The notes beneath the pieces are model-generated. The model saw nothing but the letters and a program-made list of their open reading frames with translations. It searched no databases and had not been told where the DNA came from. DNA of 64,000 nucleotides, taken from assembly GCF_021391675.1 (NCBI RefSeq), contig NZ_CP090095.1, positions 935,501-999,500 on the forward strand. The letters are read 5' to 3'. The stretch is from Neorhizobium galegae (lineage in GTDB: Bacteria; Pseudomonadota; Alphaproteobacteria; Rhizobiales; Rhizobiaceae). Positions 7,925 through 17,917 of the stretch are shown piece after piece (position 1 is the first letter of the stretch; every line of letters starts with the position of its first letter). The position numbers were made by a program, and so were the translations under genes.

Positions 7925-8896
7925 TTGATCAATGCCTATAGCGCCACTGGCTCGATGAAGACGCTTGCGCCGGCCGAGGCGCTGCGACAGCTTGCCGACG
8001 ATATCGTCTGGATCGATCTGGTCGAACCGAATCCGCAGGAGGATGCCTATGTCGAGGGTCTCCTCGGAATTCAGGTTCCGACCCGCGACGACCTGAAGGA
8101 CATCGAACCTTCGAGCCGGCTTTATGTAGAGAAGGGCTCAGTGTTCATGACCGCGTCGCTCGTCTGGCGCGCCGATGGCAAGGATCCGCAGCTCACCGAC
8201 GTCGCCTTCATCCTCTCCGGCGGCCGGCTGATCACCGTGCGCTACGCTGAGCCGAAAAGCTTCCAGCTGTTCATCGCCAGCTTGAGCCGTCTGCCGGAAG
8301 CGGGGCGCGATGGCGCCACTTTGCTGGCAAAACTTCTGGAAACCATTGCCGATCGCACGGCCGAAATTCTCGAGCAGACGGTCGATCACGTCGATGCGCT
8401 GTCGACGGACATCTTCCGCGACCGCGGCAAGCGCCGCCCGCCGCAGTTCCTGGAGCGTAAGCTGGCCGATATCGCCGAATACCACCGGCTGATCAGCAAG
8501 GTGCGCGACAGCCTCGGTTCGCTCGCCCGGCTGTTGACCTTTCTCATGAACGTGCCATTGATCAGCCAGGACAAGAGCGACGACAACCTCTGCCGCACCG
8601 TTGCGCGCGATGTCGACTCGCTTTCGGAACATGCCTCTTACATCGCCGGCAACATCGCCTTTCTGCTGGATGCCTCGCTCGGGCTGATCAATGTCGAGCA
8701 GAACTCCATCATCAAGATATTCTCCATCGCGTCGGTCGTGTTCTTGCCGCCGACACTCGTTGCCTCGATCTACGGCATGAACTTTCGGTTCATGCCGGAA
8801 CTCGAGTGGCATATCGGATATCCTCTCGCGATCCTCGCGATGCTCCTGTCCGCCATCATCCCCTTTTTCTTCTTTCGCTGGAAAGGCTGGCTTTAA
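7925..8896 (+). CDS. corA: CorA-family magnesium/cobalt transporter
   Basis: A 323-residue inner-membrane divalent-cation channel. A long cytoplasmic N-terminal domain (1-260) is followed by two C-terminal helices. The family signature YGMNF lies at the end of the first helix ([20 protein letters not shown]), and the positively charged C-terminus RWKGWL follows the second. The TTG at 7925 is preferred because rhizobial CorA proteins start MINAY and GGAG lies about eight bases upstream; ATG 7961 is the alternative. The kup start is 14 bp downstream, so the two genes are probably co-transcribed, pairing Mg and K uptake. Confidence 0.9.
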   Translation: MINAYSATGSMKTLAPAEALRQLADDIVWIDLVEPNPQEDAYVEGLLGIQVPTRDDLKDIEPSSRLYVEKGSVFMTASLVWRADGKDPQLTDVAFILSGGRLITVRYAEPKSFQLFIASLSRLPEAGRDGATLLAKLLETIADRTAEILEQTVDHVDALSTDIFRDRGKRRPPQFLERKLADIAEYHRLISKVRDSLGSLARLLTFLMNVPLISQDKSDDNLCRTVARDVDSLSEHASYIAGNIAFLLDASLGLINVEQNSIIKIFSIASVVFLPPTLVASIYGMNFRFMPELEWHIGYPLAILAMLLSAIIPFFFFRWKGWL

Positions 8897-8910
8897 GCCG
8901 GACATCCCCC

Positions 8911-10812
8911 ATGGGTCACCCCGCTGAACATCACGACGCCGAGAAAACGAAGGTCCAAGGCCTTTTTGCGCTCGCACTCGGCTCCGTCGGCGTCGTCTAC
9001 GGCGACATCGGTACGAGCCCGCTTTATGCATTCCGCGAGGCTCTGAAGCCGATCGCCCACGACGGCGTCACGGAACTCGAGATCATCGGCCTCATCTCGC
9101 TGATGATCTGGACGCTGACGATCATCGTCACGTTCAAATACGTGCTTTTCCTGCTGCGCGCCGACAACGACGGCGAAGGCGGCACGCTCTCGCTCCTTGC
9201 ACTTCTGACCAAGTCCGCCAACGGCCACAGGGCAATATTGATGCTGCTCGGCCTCATCGGGGCCGCGCTTTTCCTTGGCGATGCAATGATCACTCCGGCA
9301 CTGTCGGTCTTGTCCGCGGTCGAGGGCCTGAAGCTGGTGGCGCCGTCGATGAGCAGCGCCGTGGTACCGATCTCCGTCGGCATCCTGATTGGCCTTTTCG
9401 CCATCCAGTCGAAGGGAACGGGCCTTGTATCGCGCTTCTTCGGGCCGATCACCGCCGTCTGGTTCATCGTCATGGGCGCCGGCGGCGTCGCCCATATATC
9501 GGACGACTACAGCATCCTGGCGTCCTTCAATCCGGTCTATGCGGTCGAATTCATGCTGAACGAGAGCTTCACGGGCATCGTCGTTCTCGGCGCCGTTTTC
9601 CTGACTGTCACCGGTGCCGAAGCGCTCTATGCGGACCTTGGCCATTTCGGCCGACGGCCGATCCAGTGGGCCTGGTTCACGCTCGTCTTCCCGGCGCTGA
9701 CGTTGAACTATCTGGGGCAGGGCGCTCTGGTGCTGAAGCATCCGGAAGCGATGTCCGATCCGTTCTACCTGATGTTCCCGCAATGGGCGCTGCTGCCGGT
9801 CGTCATTCTCGCGACCGCGGCCACCATCATCGCCAGCCAGGCGGTGATCACCGGCGCTTTCTCGCTGGTCCGCCAGGGGATCCATCTCGGTTACCTGCCG
9901 CGCATGCAGATCCAGTTCACCTCGGAGACCAATACCGGGCAGATCTTCCTGCCGTCGGTCAACACCCTGCTTCTGGTCGGCGTCATCGCGCTGGTTCTGG
10001 GTTTCGAAAGCTCGGAATCGCTCGCCACCGCCTACGGTATCTCGGTGACCGGCGCCATGGTCGTCACCACGCTGATGGCGTTCGAGTTCGTGCGGGTGAA
10101 GTGGAAATGGCCGCAGACTTTCGCGATCTGCATTCTGGCCCCGCTGCTTGCGCTGGAACTGGTCTTCCTCGGCGCCAACCTCCTGAAGGTCCATGATGGC
10201 GGCTGGGTCCCGGTCACGATGGCGATCATCTTCACCATCGTCATGTGGACCTGGAAGCGCGGCACCGCGATCCTCTTCGAAAAGACCCGCCGCATCGACG
10301 TGCCGCTCGAGACCTTCATTCCGATGGTCGAGAAGAAGAGCGATCATGCCCCGGTATCCGTGCCCGGCGTCGCGATCTTCCTGACCAGCGATCCGGAAAC
10401 CGCGCCCGCCGCGCTGTTGCACAACATCAAGCACAACCACGTCCTGCACGAAAAGAACGTGGTGCTGACCATCATCACGGTCAACAAGCCGCGCGTGTCG
10501 CTTGAGGAGCGGTTCAAGATCGAGAAGGTCTCGGAGCGTTTCACGCTGATCGAACTGCGCTTCGGCTTCATGCAGTCGCACAATGTCTCTCAGGCGCTCG
10601 CCTATCTGCGCAAGACGGGCTTCAAGTTCGACATCATGTCGACCTCCTTCTATCTGGGCCGCCGCAAGCTGGTGCCGGACGCCGCGTCCGGCATGCCCAT
10701 GTGGCAGGACCGGCTGTTCATCGCCATGGCCAACACGGCGACCGACCCGTCAGACTATTTCCACCTGCCGGCCAACCGCGTCGTCGAACTCGGCTCGCAT
10801 GTCATCATCTGA
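8911..10812 (+). CDS. kup: Kup-type low-affinity potassium uptake protein
   Basis: A 633-residue KUP/HAK/KT potassium-proton symporter of typical length. The N-terminus contains the family signature [14 protein letters not shown] (about 27-40), then roughly twelve hydrophobic segments to about residue 460, including [20 protein letters not shown], and a cytosolic C-terminal domain of about 170 residues. The ATG at 8911 is the family start; the same frame is open about 35 codons upstream inside corA. It is the second gene of the corA-kup pair and is followed by a strong hairpin. Confidence 0.95.
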   Translation: MGHPAEHHDAEKTKVQGLFALALGSVGVVYGDIGTSPLYAFREALKPIAHDGVTELEIIGLISLMIWTLTIIVTFKYVLFLLRADNDGEGGTLSLLALLTKSANGHRAILMLLGLIGAALFLGDAMITPALSVLSAVEGLKLVAPSMSSAVVPISVGILIGLFAIQSKGTGLVSRFFGPITAVWFIVMGAGGVAHISDDYSILASFNPVYAVEFMLNESFTGIVVLGAVFLTVTGAEALYADLGHFGRRPIQWAWFTLVFPALTLNYLGQGALVLKHPEAMSDPFYLMFPQWALLPVVILATAATIIASQAVITGAFSLVRQGIHLGYLPRMQIQFTSETNTGQIFLPSVNTLLLVGVIALVLGFESSESLATAYGISVTGAMVVTTLMAFEFVRVKWKWPQTFAICILAPLLALELVFLGANLLKVHDGGWVPVTMAIIFTIVMWTWKRGTAILFEKTRRIDVPLETFIPMVEKKSDHAPVSVPGVAIFLTSDPETAPAALLHNIKHNHVLHEKNVVLTIITVNKPRVSLEERFKIEKVSERFTLIELRFGFMQSHNVSQALAYLRKTGFKFDIMSTSFYLGRRKLVPDAASGMPMWQDRLFIAMANTATDPSDYFHLPANRVVELGSHVII

Positions 10813-10865
10813 GATGCGCCGCTGGGATGCCCTTCGCTGACATTGATGTGAATGTACTAATTCAA

Positions 10866-10894
10866 GCCGGCTGCCGGGCGTTTCGGCAGCCGGC
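10866..10894 (+). terminator. Hairpin terminator after kup
   Basis: Perfect 11-bp stem: GCCGGCTGCCG (10866-10876) and CGGCAGCCGGC (10884-10894) around a 7-base loop, 54 bp after the kup stop. No U-tract follows, so termination may be incomplete or Rho-assisted. Confidence 0.6.
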
Positions 10895-10947
10895 GTTAAC
10901 CGCTCATCAAGGTTAATGATTGATCTTCATCGGGTTCCTGTTGCCCT

Positions 10948-12129
10948 GTGGAGTTTCCGGTTTTGCGTTCGAATAGTGTTTTGCGTCGCAAGTCCTCATC
11001 CGGACTGAGTGGATGGACTTCTCCGGCCGTCTTCGGCCTTGCCTGCTGGCTGATCTTTCCGTCCGCCCCGGCTCATGGCGATCTCGCCGACCTCCTGACC
11101 GGCGGCGCCGAGCAATGGCGCATGGTGCTGACCGATTCGCCGGCGGGCTCGATCCATCAGGCGTCGCTCGCATTTCCCGGCCTCAAGAACGCAGTCTCCG
11201 GCAATGCCGGTCTCGAACTCCCGGACGGCCGCAAGATCGCGCTCGTCGACGAGAAGAAATCCTCCGATCCGCGGCCCGATGAAGACCGCGTCAACCGCGC
11301 CGCCAAGAAGGGCCGCATCGTCACCGTCGAGCCCATGCAGCCGCCAAAGGCCTTTTCCGCAGGCTCCGTGCTGCAGCGTTCGAGTGCGCTGACCCTGCCG
11401 CTCGACGCCCGTGACGGACTGGCCAGGTTTGCCAAGGCCGGCAAGAGCGAGAAGCCCGTCGAACTCGCCGCCTTCTATTTCCGCAAGAAGGACGAGCCGA
11501 AGCCGGAAGACGATCTGATGCCGATGATCGCGAGTCTCATCAACAACAATCAGGCCGATGTGCTGGCCACCGCCTATGCGCCTGCGGCGCAGGATTTCGC
11601 CAAGGAATCGCCCTTCGATGCGATCCTCAGGGAAAAGCCGAGCGCCGGCCGCTTCATTCCGCCGATCGGTCTCGATGATCACGCCTGGGCTGCGACACCG
11701 CTGCCGCCTGCCTCCTTTTTGGCGCGCGAGCAGCAGTGCCTCGCCTCCGGCATCTATTTCGAGGCACGCGGCGAATCCGCCCGCGGCCAGGCGGCAGTCG
11801 CCCAGGTTATCCTGAACCGCGTCCGCAATCCGGCCTATCCGGATACGATCTGCGACGTCGTCTACCAGAACGAGGATTGGCGCAACCGCTGCCAGTTTTC
11901 CTTTGCCTGCGACAATATCAAGGACCGCATCCGCTCCGAATATCATTGGAAGATGGCACGCGAAGTGGCTATGGCCGTGACCGCCGGCAAGATCTGGCTT
12001 CCGGAAGTCGGTTCCGCCACGCATTATCATGCCGTCTATGTTCGTCCCGACTGGGCGCGCACGATGAAGAAGGTCGGCCGCATCGGCCTGCACGTCTTCT
12101 ACCGCACCTATGGCGGCGGCTGGAGCTGA
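10948..12129 (+). CDS. SleB-type cell wall hydrolase (exported or membrane-anchored)
   Basis: A 393-residue protein with an N-terminal hydrophobic segment (about 25-43, SPAVFGLACWLIFPSAPAHG) acting as signal or anchor, a long variable region, and a C-terminal Hydrolase_2/SleB domain (about 262-390). The domain's catalytic Glu is in YFEARGE (E272), and the NRV and FSFACDN motifs follow. Such enzymes cleave peptidoglycan glycan strands; in non-sporulating alphaproteobacteria they serve wall remodelling. The start is uncertain: GTG 10948 has no good ribosome site, whereas TTG 10963 has GGAG nine bases upstream. Confidence 0.85.
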   Translation: MEFPVLRSNSVLRRKSSSGLSGWTSPAVFGLACWLIFPSAPAHGDLADLLTGGAEQWRMVLTDSPAGSIHQASLAFPGLKNAVSGNAGLELPDGRKIALVDEKKSSDPRPDEDRVNRAAKKGRIVTVEPMQPPKAFSAGSVLQRSSALTLPLDARDGLARFAKAGKSEKPVELAAFYFRKKDEPKPEDDLMPMIASLINNNQADVLATAYAPAAQDFAKESPFDAILREKPSAGRFIPPIGLDDHAWAATPLPPASFLAREQQCLASGIYFEARGESARGQAAVAQVILNRVRNPAYPDTICDVVYQNEDWRNRCQFSFACDNIKDRIRSEYHWKMAREVAMAVTAGKIWLPEVGSATHYHAVYVRPDWARTMKKVGRIGLHVFYRTYGGGWS

Positions 12130-12326
12130 GCCGGTTCCTGTCGCTTCAACAGGCGGCGATTCCCGCGACAGTTTTACCCGACTCCGGTTGTACCTCTTTT
12201 AACCGGTTGAATTTGCTCGGTTAATTTACCTGAATCGAAGAACCTTGGACGCCTTGACTATGGGGGCGGGCAAAACTATGTTGCGCGCGACTTGAAAACG
12301 GGCCGGACGGCGCGAAATCCCTCGCT

Positions 12327-12345
12327 AACCGCATTTTTTGCGGTT
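12327..12345 (+). terminator. Small hairpin in the atpI leader
   Basis: AACCGCA (12327-12333) and TGCGGTT (12339-12345) around a T-rich loop, about 50 bp before atpI. It could be a leader structure or a weak terminator of upstream transcription. The whole gap 12130-12395 holds no gene. Confidence 0.3.
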
Positions 12346-12395
12346 GGAAAGCATAAAACCGGTTGTGCCGGAAGCAGAAATAGGGGAGGACGCAC

Positions 12396-12761
12396 ATGAC
12401 GGATCACCGCGACGATGGTCTGGAAGAGCGCCGGAAGCGCTTGTCCGCGAAACTTGCGGACAGGAAGGCTGACGACGCGGCAGAGGCGAAGAGGGACGCG
12501 CAATCCGAGGAAAGCCGAAAAGGCATGGCCTTGGGTTTCAAGCTTTCCTCCGAGTTCATCTCCGCAGTCGCGGTTGGGGCTATTCTGGGCTTTTTGCTCG
12601 ACCGTTTTGCCGGCACTGCGCCGTGGGGGATGATTGTTCTTCTTCTCCTCGGGTTCTGTGCCGGTGTGCTGAATGTGCTTCGCTCTGTGGGAAAGGTGGC
12701 TCCGCCGCCGACCACGAACCAGCGTAGCGGCAAGGATGGTAAGGGAAACGGCGGCCTGTGA
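12396..12761 (+). CDS. atpI: ATP synthase protein I (AtpI)
   Basis: A 121-residue small membrane protein, first gene of the F0 operon. The charged N-terminal part (1-45) is rich in Arg, Lys, Asp and Glu. Two hydrophobic segments follow (about 47-68 and 75-95) with a short loop that matches the AtpI/GAT-fold family, and a basic tail. AtpI assists assembly of the c-ring and may affect magnesium or calcium handling. It lies 63 bp upstream of atpB on the same strand. Confidence 0.88.
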   Translation: MTDHRDDGLEERRKRLSAKLADRKADDAAEAKRDAQSEESRKGMALGFKLSSEFISAVAVGAILGFLLDRFAGTAPWGMIVLLLLGFCAGVLNVLRSVGKVAPPPTTNQRSGKDGKGNGGL

Positions 12762-12824
12762 AGGTCCGGTTTCCGGAAATGAAACTGGGCCGCCCCGGCG
12801 CGGCTAAGGACCAAGAGGTAGACG

Positions 12825-13577
12825 GTGGCAAACGATCCGATCCATCAGTTCCAGATCAGCAAGATCGTTCCGATCGAGATCGGCGGCATCGATTTCTCCT
12901 TTACCAATGCGTCTCTGTTCATGGTGGCAACCGTCGCCTGCGCCGCGGGCTTCCTGTATTTCTCGACCTCGCAGCGCGGCCTGATCCCCGGCCGGGCGCA
13001 GTCGGTCGCCGAAATGTCCTATGAATTCATCGCCGGCATGCTGCGCGAAGGCGCCGGCAGCAGCGGCATGAAATTCTTCCCGCTGGTCTTCTCGCTGTTC
13101 ATGTTCGTGCTGACCGCCAACCTGCTCGGCATGTTCCCTTATTTCTATACGATCACCAGCCAGATCATCGTCACCTTCGCCCTGGCCATCCTGGTCATCG
13201 GCACGGTCCTCGTCTACGGCTTCTACAAGCACGGCCTGCACTTCCTGAAACTCTTCGTGCCCTCGGGCGTGCCGTTCCTGCTGCTGTTTCTGGTGGTTCC
13301 GATCGAGCTGATCTCGTTCCTGTCGCGGCCGATTTCGCTCTCCATCCGTCTTTTCGCCAACATGCTGGCTGGCCATATCACGCTCAAAGTGTTCGCAGGC
13401 TTCGTCGCCTCGCTCGGAACCATGGGCGCGCTGGGCATCGGTGGCGCAGTCCTGCCTCTCATCATGACGGTCGCCCTGACCGGTCTCGAATTCCTCGTCG
13501 CCTTCCTCCAGGCTTACGTCTTCGCGGTACTGACTTGCATGTACCTCAACGACGCGATCCATCCCGGCGGGCACTAA
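12825..13577 (+). CDS. atpB: F0F1 ATP synthase subunit a
   Basis: A 250-residue membrane subunit that forms the proton half-channels with the c-ring. It has about six hydrophobic helices. The essential Arg of the fourth/fifth helix region is in [16 protein letters not shown], the family signature, and the conserved Glu/Gln pair follows in [18 protein letters not shown]. It starts with GTG (12825) preceded by AGAGGTAGAC. It belongs to the atpI-B-E-F'-F operon. Confidence 0.96.
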   Translation: MANDPIHQFQISKIVPIEIGGIDFSFTNASLFMVATVACAAGFLYFSTSQRGLIPGRAQSVAEMSYEFIAGMLREGAGSSGMKFFPLVFSLFMFVLTANLLGMFPYFYTITSQIIVTFALAILVIGTVLVYGFYKHGLHFLKLFVPSGVPFLLLFLVVPIELISFLSRPISLSIRLFANMLAGHITLKVFAGFVASLGTMGALGIGGAVLPLIMTVALTGLEFLVAFLQAYVFAVLTCMYLNDAIHPGGH

Positions 13578-13647
13578 GGATAAAAACGACATTGGCGTCC
13601 TGAAGCGTCAGTCATCAGCCGCAACAACCATTTCGAAGGAGTTTCTC

Positions 13648-13875
13648 ATGGAAGCGGAAGCAGCAAAGTTCATCGGTGCAGGCCTGGCTTGCTTTGGCAT
13701 GGCCGGCACGGCTCTTGGCCTTGGCAACATCTTCGGCAGCTACCTGTCGGGCGCTCTGCGCAACCCGTCCGCCGCTGACAGCCAGTTCGGCCGTCTGGTG
13801 TTCGGCTTCGCCGTTACGGAAGCTCTGGGCATCTTCTCGCTGCTCATCGCTCTCCTGCTCCTGTACGCAGTCTAA
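13648..13875 (+). CDS. atpE: F0F1 ATP synthase subunit c
   Basis: 75 residues: a hairpin of two helices forming the proton-driven rotor ring. The proton-binding carboxylate is Glu58 in [10 protein letters not shown]. The polar loop is RNPSA (38-42). A good ribosome site (AAGGAG) precedes the ATG. It lies 70 bp after atpB. Confidence 0.97.
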   Translation: MEAEAAKFIGAGLACFGMAGTALGLGNIFGSYLSGALRNPSAADSQFGRLVFGFAVTEALGIFSLLIALLLLYAV

Positions 13876-13959
13876 GATCTGTCCAGGAAATTCGGATCGC
13901 GGCCGCTTGCAGAAGGCGCGCCGTGATCCTTCGCATTTGGAATACACCTGGAGGTGATG

Positions 13960-14556
13960 ATGTTCGTGACCTCGGCATATGCGCAGACCGCGCCGGCCGC
14001 TACTGATCCGCATGCCGCGCCTGCTGGCGAAGCGCATACCGAAACCGGCGCCCATGGCGGCGGCACCTTTCCGCCATTCGATGCGGCCCATTTCTCGTCG
14101 CAGCTGCTCTGGCTCGTCATCACCTTCGGCCTCTTCTATCTTTTGATGAAGAAGGTCATCGTTCCGCGCGTGGGTGGCATTCTCGAACACCGCCACGACC
14201 GGATTGCCCAGGACCTCGACGAAGCCGCCCGCCTGAAGGCGGAAGCGGACGCTGCCGTCGAGACCTATGAGAAGGAACTGGCTGCCGCCCGTTCCAAGGG
14301 CCACAAGATCGCCGAAACGGCTCGCGAAGCCGCCAAGACCAAGGCTGCCGCCGACCGCACCGCGATCGAGGCCGAACTTGCCGAGAAGCTGGCTGCCGCC
14401 GAAACCCGCATCGGCGAAATCAAGGCAAAAGCTTTCGCAGAAGTCGGCCAGATCGCCGAAGAAACCGCCACCGCCATCGTCGATCAGCTGATCGGCGCCA
14501 AGGCAAGCGGCGACGACATCAAGGCTGCCGTTGCAGCCGCGAAGACGGAGGCTTGA
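13960..14556 (+). CDS. atpG: F0F1 ATP synthase subunit b'
   Basis: 198 residues: a Pro/Ala/His-rich N-terminal segment, one membrane helix ([17 protein letters not shown], about 46-62), then a long charged Ala/Glu/Lys-rich coiled coil that forms the peripheral stalk. Start codons GTG, ATG and ATG follow each other at 13954-13962; the ATG at 13960 gives the best spacing (5 bases) to GGAGG at 13950-13954. Alphaproteobacteria have paired b' and b subunits; this is b' because it comes first and has the extended N-terminus. Confidence 0.93.
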   Translation: MFVTSAYAQTAPAATDPHAAPAGEAHTETGAHGGGTFPPFDAAHFSSQLLWLVITFGLFYLLMKKVIVPRVGGILEHRHDRIAQDLDEAARLKAEADAAVETYEKELAAARSKGHKIAETAREAAKTKAAADRTAIEAELAEKLAAAETRIGEIKAKAFAEVGQIAEETATAIVDQLIGAKASGDDIKAAVAAAKTEA

Positions 14557-14560
14557 CCCG

Positions 14561-15046
14561 ATGGCATTCGATGCAACATTTTTCGCACTCGTCGGCCTCG
14601 TTCTCTTCCTAGCTTTGATCGTCTATCTCAAAGTGCCGGGCATGATGGCGAAGTCGCTCGACGAGCGGGCCGCCAACATCCGCAAGGATCTCGACGAAGC
14701 CAAGCGTCTGCGCGAAGAAGCCCAGACCCTGCTCGCCGAATACCAGCGCAAGCGCAAGGAAGCCGAAGCGGAAGCCGCCCAGATCGTGGCTGTCGCCGAG
14801 CGTGAGGCTGCGGCCCTGACCGAGGAAGCTCGCCAGAAGACCGACGAATTCGTCGCTCGCCGCAACGCCCTTTCCGAGCAGAAGATCAAGCAGGCCGAAG
14901 CCGAAGCGATCGGCGCCGTGCGCGCTGCCGCCGTCGACCTCGCCATCGCCGCTGCCCAGAGCGTCATCGCCCGCAAGGCCGACGCCTCCACCCAGGACAC
15001 GCTCTTCCAGGACGCCGTCGGCAAGGTGCAGTCGCGATTGAACTGA
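14561..15046 (+). CDS. atpF: F0F1 ATP synthase subunit b
   Basis: 161 residues with a single N-terminal membrane helix (FFALVGLVLFLALIVYLKVP) and a long coiled coil of Ala, Glu, Lys and Arg heptads, forming the peripheral stalk with b'. The ATG at 14561 is 4 bp after the b' stop. It is the last gene of the F0 operon and is followed by a strong terminator. The F1 genes are not nearby, as expected in alphaproteobacteria. Confidence 0.94.
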   Translation: MAFDATFFALVGLVLFLALIVYLKVPGMMAKSLDERAANIRKDLDEAKRLREEAQTLLAEYQRKRKEAEAEAAQIVAVAEREAAALTEEARQKTDEFVARRNALSEQKIKQAEAEAIGAVRAAAVDLAIAAAQSVIARKADASTQDTLFQDAVGKVQSRLN

Positions 15047-15069
15047 TTTCGATCACACGAGACTTCCAA

Positions 15070-15101
15070 AAAGCCGGGGCGAAAACCCCGGCTTTTTTGT
15101 T
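15070..15101 (+). terminator. Rho-independent terminator of the atp F0 operon
   Basis: AAAGCCGGGG (15070-15079), loop CGAAAA, CCCCGGCTTT (15086-15095), then a T-rich run. It is 24 bp after the atpF stop: a textbook intrinsic terminator. Confidence 0.92.
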
Positions 15102-15133
15102 TTGGGAAATAGAGGGTTCCTACGGAGAGCGTC

Positions 15134-15772
15134 ATGCGCAAGCCGCGATTATTCGGCGCAGACTACAGCGTTTATGTGCGGACGGCCCGCCTTGTCCTGC
15201 TGGAGAAGGCCGTGGACCACGAACTGGTTCCGGTCGATGTCTTTGCGACAGGTGGTCCGCCGACGTCACACCTCGAACGCCAGCCCTTCGGGCGGATCCC
15301 AGCGTTTGAAGATGGCGACTTTAAGCTCTACGAGACCGGAGCGATCACGCGCTATGTGGACGAGGCATTTAGTGGTCCCGCGTTGCAGCCACCTACCCCT
15401 CGCATTCGGGCGCGCATGAACCAGATGATTGGCATTGCGGACAGCTATGTCTACCCGACACTCGTGTGGGGCATTTATGTCGAGCAGGTTTCCAAACCCG
15501 CCAGCGGCAGGCGGACGGATGTCGTCCGCCTGGATGCTGCGCTCGAAAGGGCGCCGACCTGCCTGAAGGCCCTTGCCGAACTGTCGCAGGACTCCGCGTG
15601 GCTCTGCGGTGATGGGATCAGCCTGGCGGACCTTCACTTGGCGCCGATGATCGACTATTTCATGACGTCGCCCGTCGCAAACGACCTGCTGGGCAAGCAT
15701 TCCGGCCTGATGTCCTGGTGGGAACGGGTATCCGCGCGGCCGAGCATGCTCAGGACGATACCGACGGGCTGA
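15134..15772 (+). CDS. Glutathione S-transferase family protein
   Basis: A 212-residue cytosolic GST-like protein. The N-terminal thioredoxin-fold domain (1-80) includes the cis-Pro motif FGRIPAFEDGDFKLYETGAI, whose E-T contacts the gamma-glutamyl group of glutathione. The C-terminal all-helical domain (90-205) has the conserved SLADLHLAP cap motif. The Ser/Tyr at the start of helix 1 (YSVYVR) may be catalytic. The substrate is unknown. GGAGA precedes the ATG at 15134. It is monocistronic and converges on rnhB. Confidence 0.88.
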   Translation: MRKPRLFGADYSVYVRTARLVLLEKAVDHELVPVDVFATGGPPTSHLERQPFGRIPAFEDGDFKLYETGAITRYVDEAFSGPALQPPTPRIRARMNQMIGIADSYVYPTLVWGIYVEQVSKPASGRRTDVVRLDAALERAPTCLKALAELSQDSAWLCGDGISLADLHLAPMIDYFMTSPVANDLLGKHSGLMSWWERVSARPSMLRTIPTG

Positions 15773-15807
15773 GCGGCTTCGCTGGACGGGCCGTAGATTT
15801 CTACCGG

Positions 15808-16476
15808 TTAGCTCTCCGGCAGATCATCCTTTTTAAGCGGCCGAAAACTCATCCGATGCAGCGAGCACGGCCCATGCGCCTCGATACCGGCGCGGTGCTG
15901 GGCCGTCCCATAACCGACGTGATTGGCAAAACCGTACCCGGGGAAGACCAGGTGGGCGCGGGTCATCATCCGGTCGCGGGTGACTTTTGCGATGATCGAA
16001 GCGGCGGCAATCGAGACGGAGCGGGCGTCGCCCTTGATGACCGCCTTGCCGGGGCAGCAGAGCCCCTGCGGCACGTCGCGGCCGTCGGCGAGCACATAGG
16101 CCGGCGTCACTGCAAGCCCCGCCACCGCGCGGCGCATGGCGTCGAGGCTGGCGCGCAAAATGTTGCGCTCGTCGATATGGCGCGGGCCGGACGCGGCGAT
16201 CGACACTTCTGCTGTCGCCATGATCGCCTCGAACAGAAGTTCCCGCTGGTTGGCGGTGAGTTGTTTGGAATCGTTGAGGCCGTCCGGGATATTGTCGGGG
16301 TCGAGGATGACGGCGGCGGCCACGACCGGGCCTGCCAGCGGCCCGCGTCCCGCTTCGTCGGTGCCCGCGACCGGCCAGTGGCCGGCCTGCCGCGCCACGA
16401 GCTCCAGACTGAAATCCGGAACCAGCGGAACGTCTTCGAAAAGCATCGGAGAATCGGGCGACGTGCGAGGTAACAT
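15808..16476 (-). CDS. rnhB: Ribonuclease HII
   Basis: A 223-residue enzyme that removes ribonucleotides embedded in DNA. The acidic active-site motif is [20 protein letters not shown] near the N-terminus, and ADGRD and [21 protein letters not shown] complete the four-carboxylate site. The ATG at 16476 is preferred because GAGG lies nine bases upstream; a second ATG at 16443 lacks one. An open frame runs further upstream to 16623 but is GC-rich noise. Its neighbour upstream is the radical SAM gene on the same strand, 168 bp away. Confidence 0.95.
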   Translation of the reverse strand: MLPRTSPDSPMLFEDVPLVPDFSLELVARQAGHWPVAGTDEAGRGPLAGPVVAAAVILDPDNIPDGLNDSKQLTANQRELLFEAIMATAEVSIAASGPRHIDERNILRASLDAMRRAVAGLAVTPAYVLADGRDVPQGLCCPGKAVIKGDARSVSIAAASIIAKVTRDRMMTRAHLVFPGYGFANHVGYGTAQHRAGIEAHGPCSLHRMSFRPLKKDDLPES

Positions 16477-16644
16477 GGCGGCAACCTCGCACGTCGTCCC
16501 GACCTCCTGCAACCCCCGGCGGGCGATTGCGGCGTCGCTATCCACCGAGGGGCGGCGGTGGAACCGGGGTATTTTCCGACGCGGGGGACAGGGCGGGTCC
16601 GCGCCGGAAATGGGAATTCGCAATTAAACCGGAACAGGGTCCGG

Positions 16645-17802
16645 TCAGAGCAGCGAGAGCTGGATGCCGCCGCCGTCGGGACGGAGGAAGATATCGTCGC
16701 GCAACGGCAGGCCGCGCCGAACCATACCGAGCCGTTTGGTCGCCATCTCGAAACGCCGGCCGATCTGCCAGGCATAGGGACCGGCACCCTTCATCCGCTT
16801 GCCCCATTCGGCGTCGTAATCCTTGCCGCCGCGCATCGAGCGGACGAGCGACATGACATGGCGATAGCGGTCCGGATAGTTCTGCAGCAGCCAGTCGCGG
16901 AAGAGGGGGCTCACCTCCAGCGGCAGGCGCAGGAGCACGTAGCTCGCTTCCGTCGCCCCTGCCGCATGACCGGCGTCGAGGATCCGCTCGATCTCGTGGT
17001 CGTTGAGCGCCGGAATGACGGGTGCCACCATGACCGCAGTCGGAATACCGGCATCGGTCAACGCCTTGATGGCGGTGAGGCGCTTGGGAGGGGTCGAGGC
17101 GCGCGGCTCCATGGTGCGGGCAAGCTTGCGGTCGAGGGTGGTGACCGAAATCCCGACCTTCGCGAGCCCCTTGGACGCCATGTCGGCAAGGATGTCGATG
17201 TCGCGGGTGATCAGCGCCGACTTGGTGACGATCGCGACGGGGTGATTGGCTTTCTGAAGCACTTCGAGGATCTGCCGCATGATCCGCCATTCCCGCTCGA
17301 TCGGCTGGTAGGGATCGGTATTGGTGCCGATCGCGATCGCCCGCACCTTGTAATCCGGGCGGCTCAGCTCCCGCTCGAGCAGCTTTGGCACGTCCGGCTT
17401 GGCAAACAACTTCGATTCGAAGTCGAGACCTGGAGAAAGCCCCATGAAACTATGCGTCGGTCGGGCGAAACAATAGATGCAGCCATGCTCGCAGCCGCGA
17501 TAGGGATTGATCGAGCGATCGAAGGAAAGGTCCGGCGATTCGTTGCGGGTGATCGCGGTGCGTGGCTTTTCCACCTGCACTTCGGTCCTGAACGGTTCGA
17601 GTTCCTCCAGCGTCTGCCAGCCGTCGTCGAATGCCTCACGGCGTTCTTCCTCGAAACGGCCGCTCGGATTGAGCCCTGCGCCGCGCCCGCGACGCCGGTC
17701 GATCTCCACCCGAAGACCGGAGGATTTGACCAACGCATCGGCAATATCGGCCGTATGGGCAGGCGCGAAAGCGTCCTGCCGCAACTGATGCAGCTCGTTC
17801 AT
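16645..17802 (-). CDS. PA0069-type (Rv2578c-like) radical SAM protein
   Basis: 385 residues. The radical-SAM cluster motif is a CxxxCxxC in YRGCEHGCIYCFARP (Cys104, 108, 111). A TIM-barrel core follows, with IAIGTNTDPYQPIE and VTKSALITRDIDIL. An N-terminal extension (1-85) contains RGRGAGLNPSGRFE, characteristic of the PA0069/Rv2578c group. That group is related to spore photoproduct lyase-like enzymes; its reaction is not established. GGAGCTAAC precedes the ATG. It may be co-transcribed with rnhB, which lies downstream on the same strand. Confidence 0.85.
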   Translation of the reverse strand: MNELHQLRQDAFAPAHTADIADALVKSSGLRVEIDRRRGRGAGLNPSGRFEEERREAFDDGWQTLEELEPFRTEVQVEKPRTAITRNESPDLSFDRSINPYRGCEHGCIYCFARPTHSFMGLSPGLDFESKLFAKPDVPKLLERELSRPDYKVRAIAIGTNTDPYQPIEREWRIMRQILEVLQKANHPVAIVTKSALITRDIDILADMASKGLAKVGISVTTLDRKLARTMEPRASTPPKRLTAIKALTDAGIPTAVMVAPVIPALNDHEIERILDAGHAAGATEASYVLLRLPLEVSPLFRDWLLQNYPDRYRHVMSLVRSMRGGKDYDAEWGKRMKGAGPYAWQIGRRFEMATKRLGMVRRGLPLRDDIFLRPDGGGIQLSLL

Positions 17803-17917
17803 GGGTTAGCTCCTGAAGGGGAAATTCCCCGTTCCTGATGATTAAATTCCTAGCGCGGAAATGAGAACATTGCAAGAACAAAATTGACGGTCCGCGTTTC
17901 TGGCGTTCCGTGTTGCA

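Noticed and set aside
8893..10581. Minus-strand open frame of 562 codons opposite kup
   Set aside because: Very rich in Asp, Arg, Gln and His; it is the antisense shadow of a clear KUP transporter.
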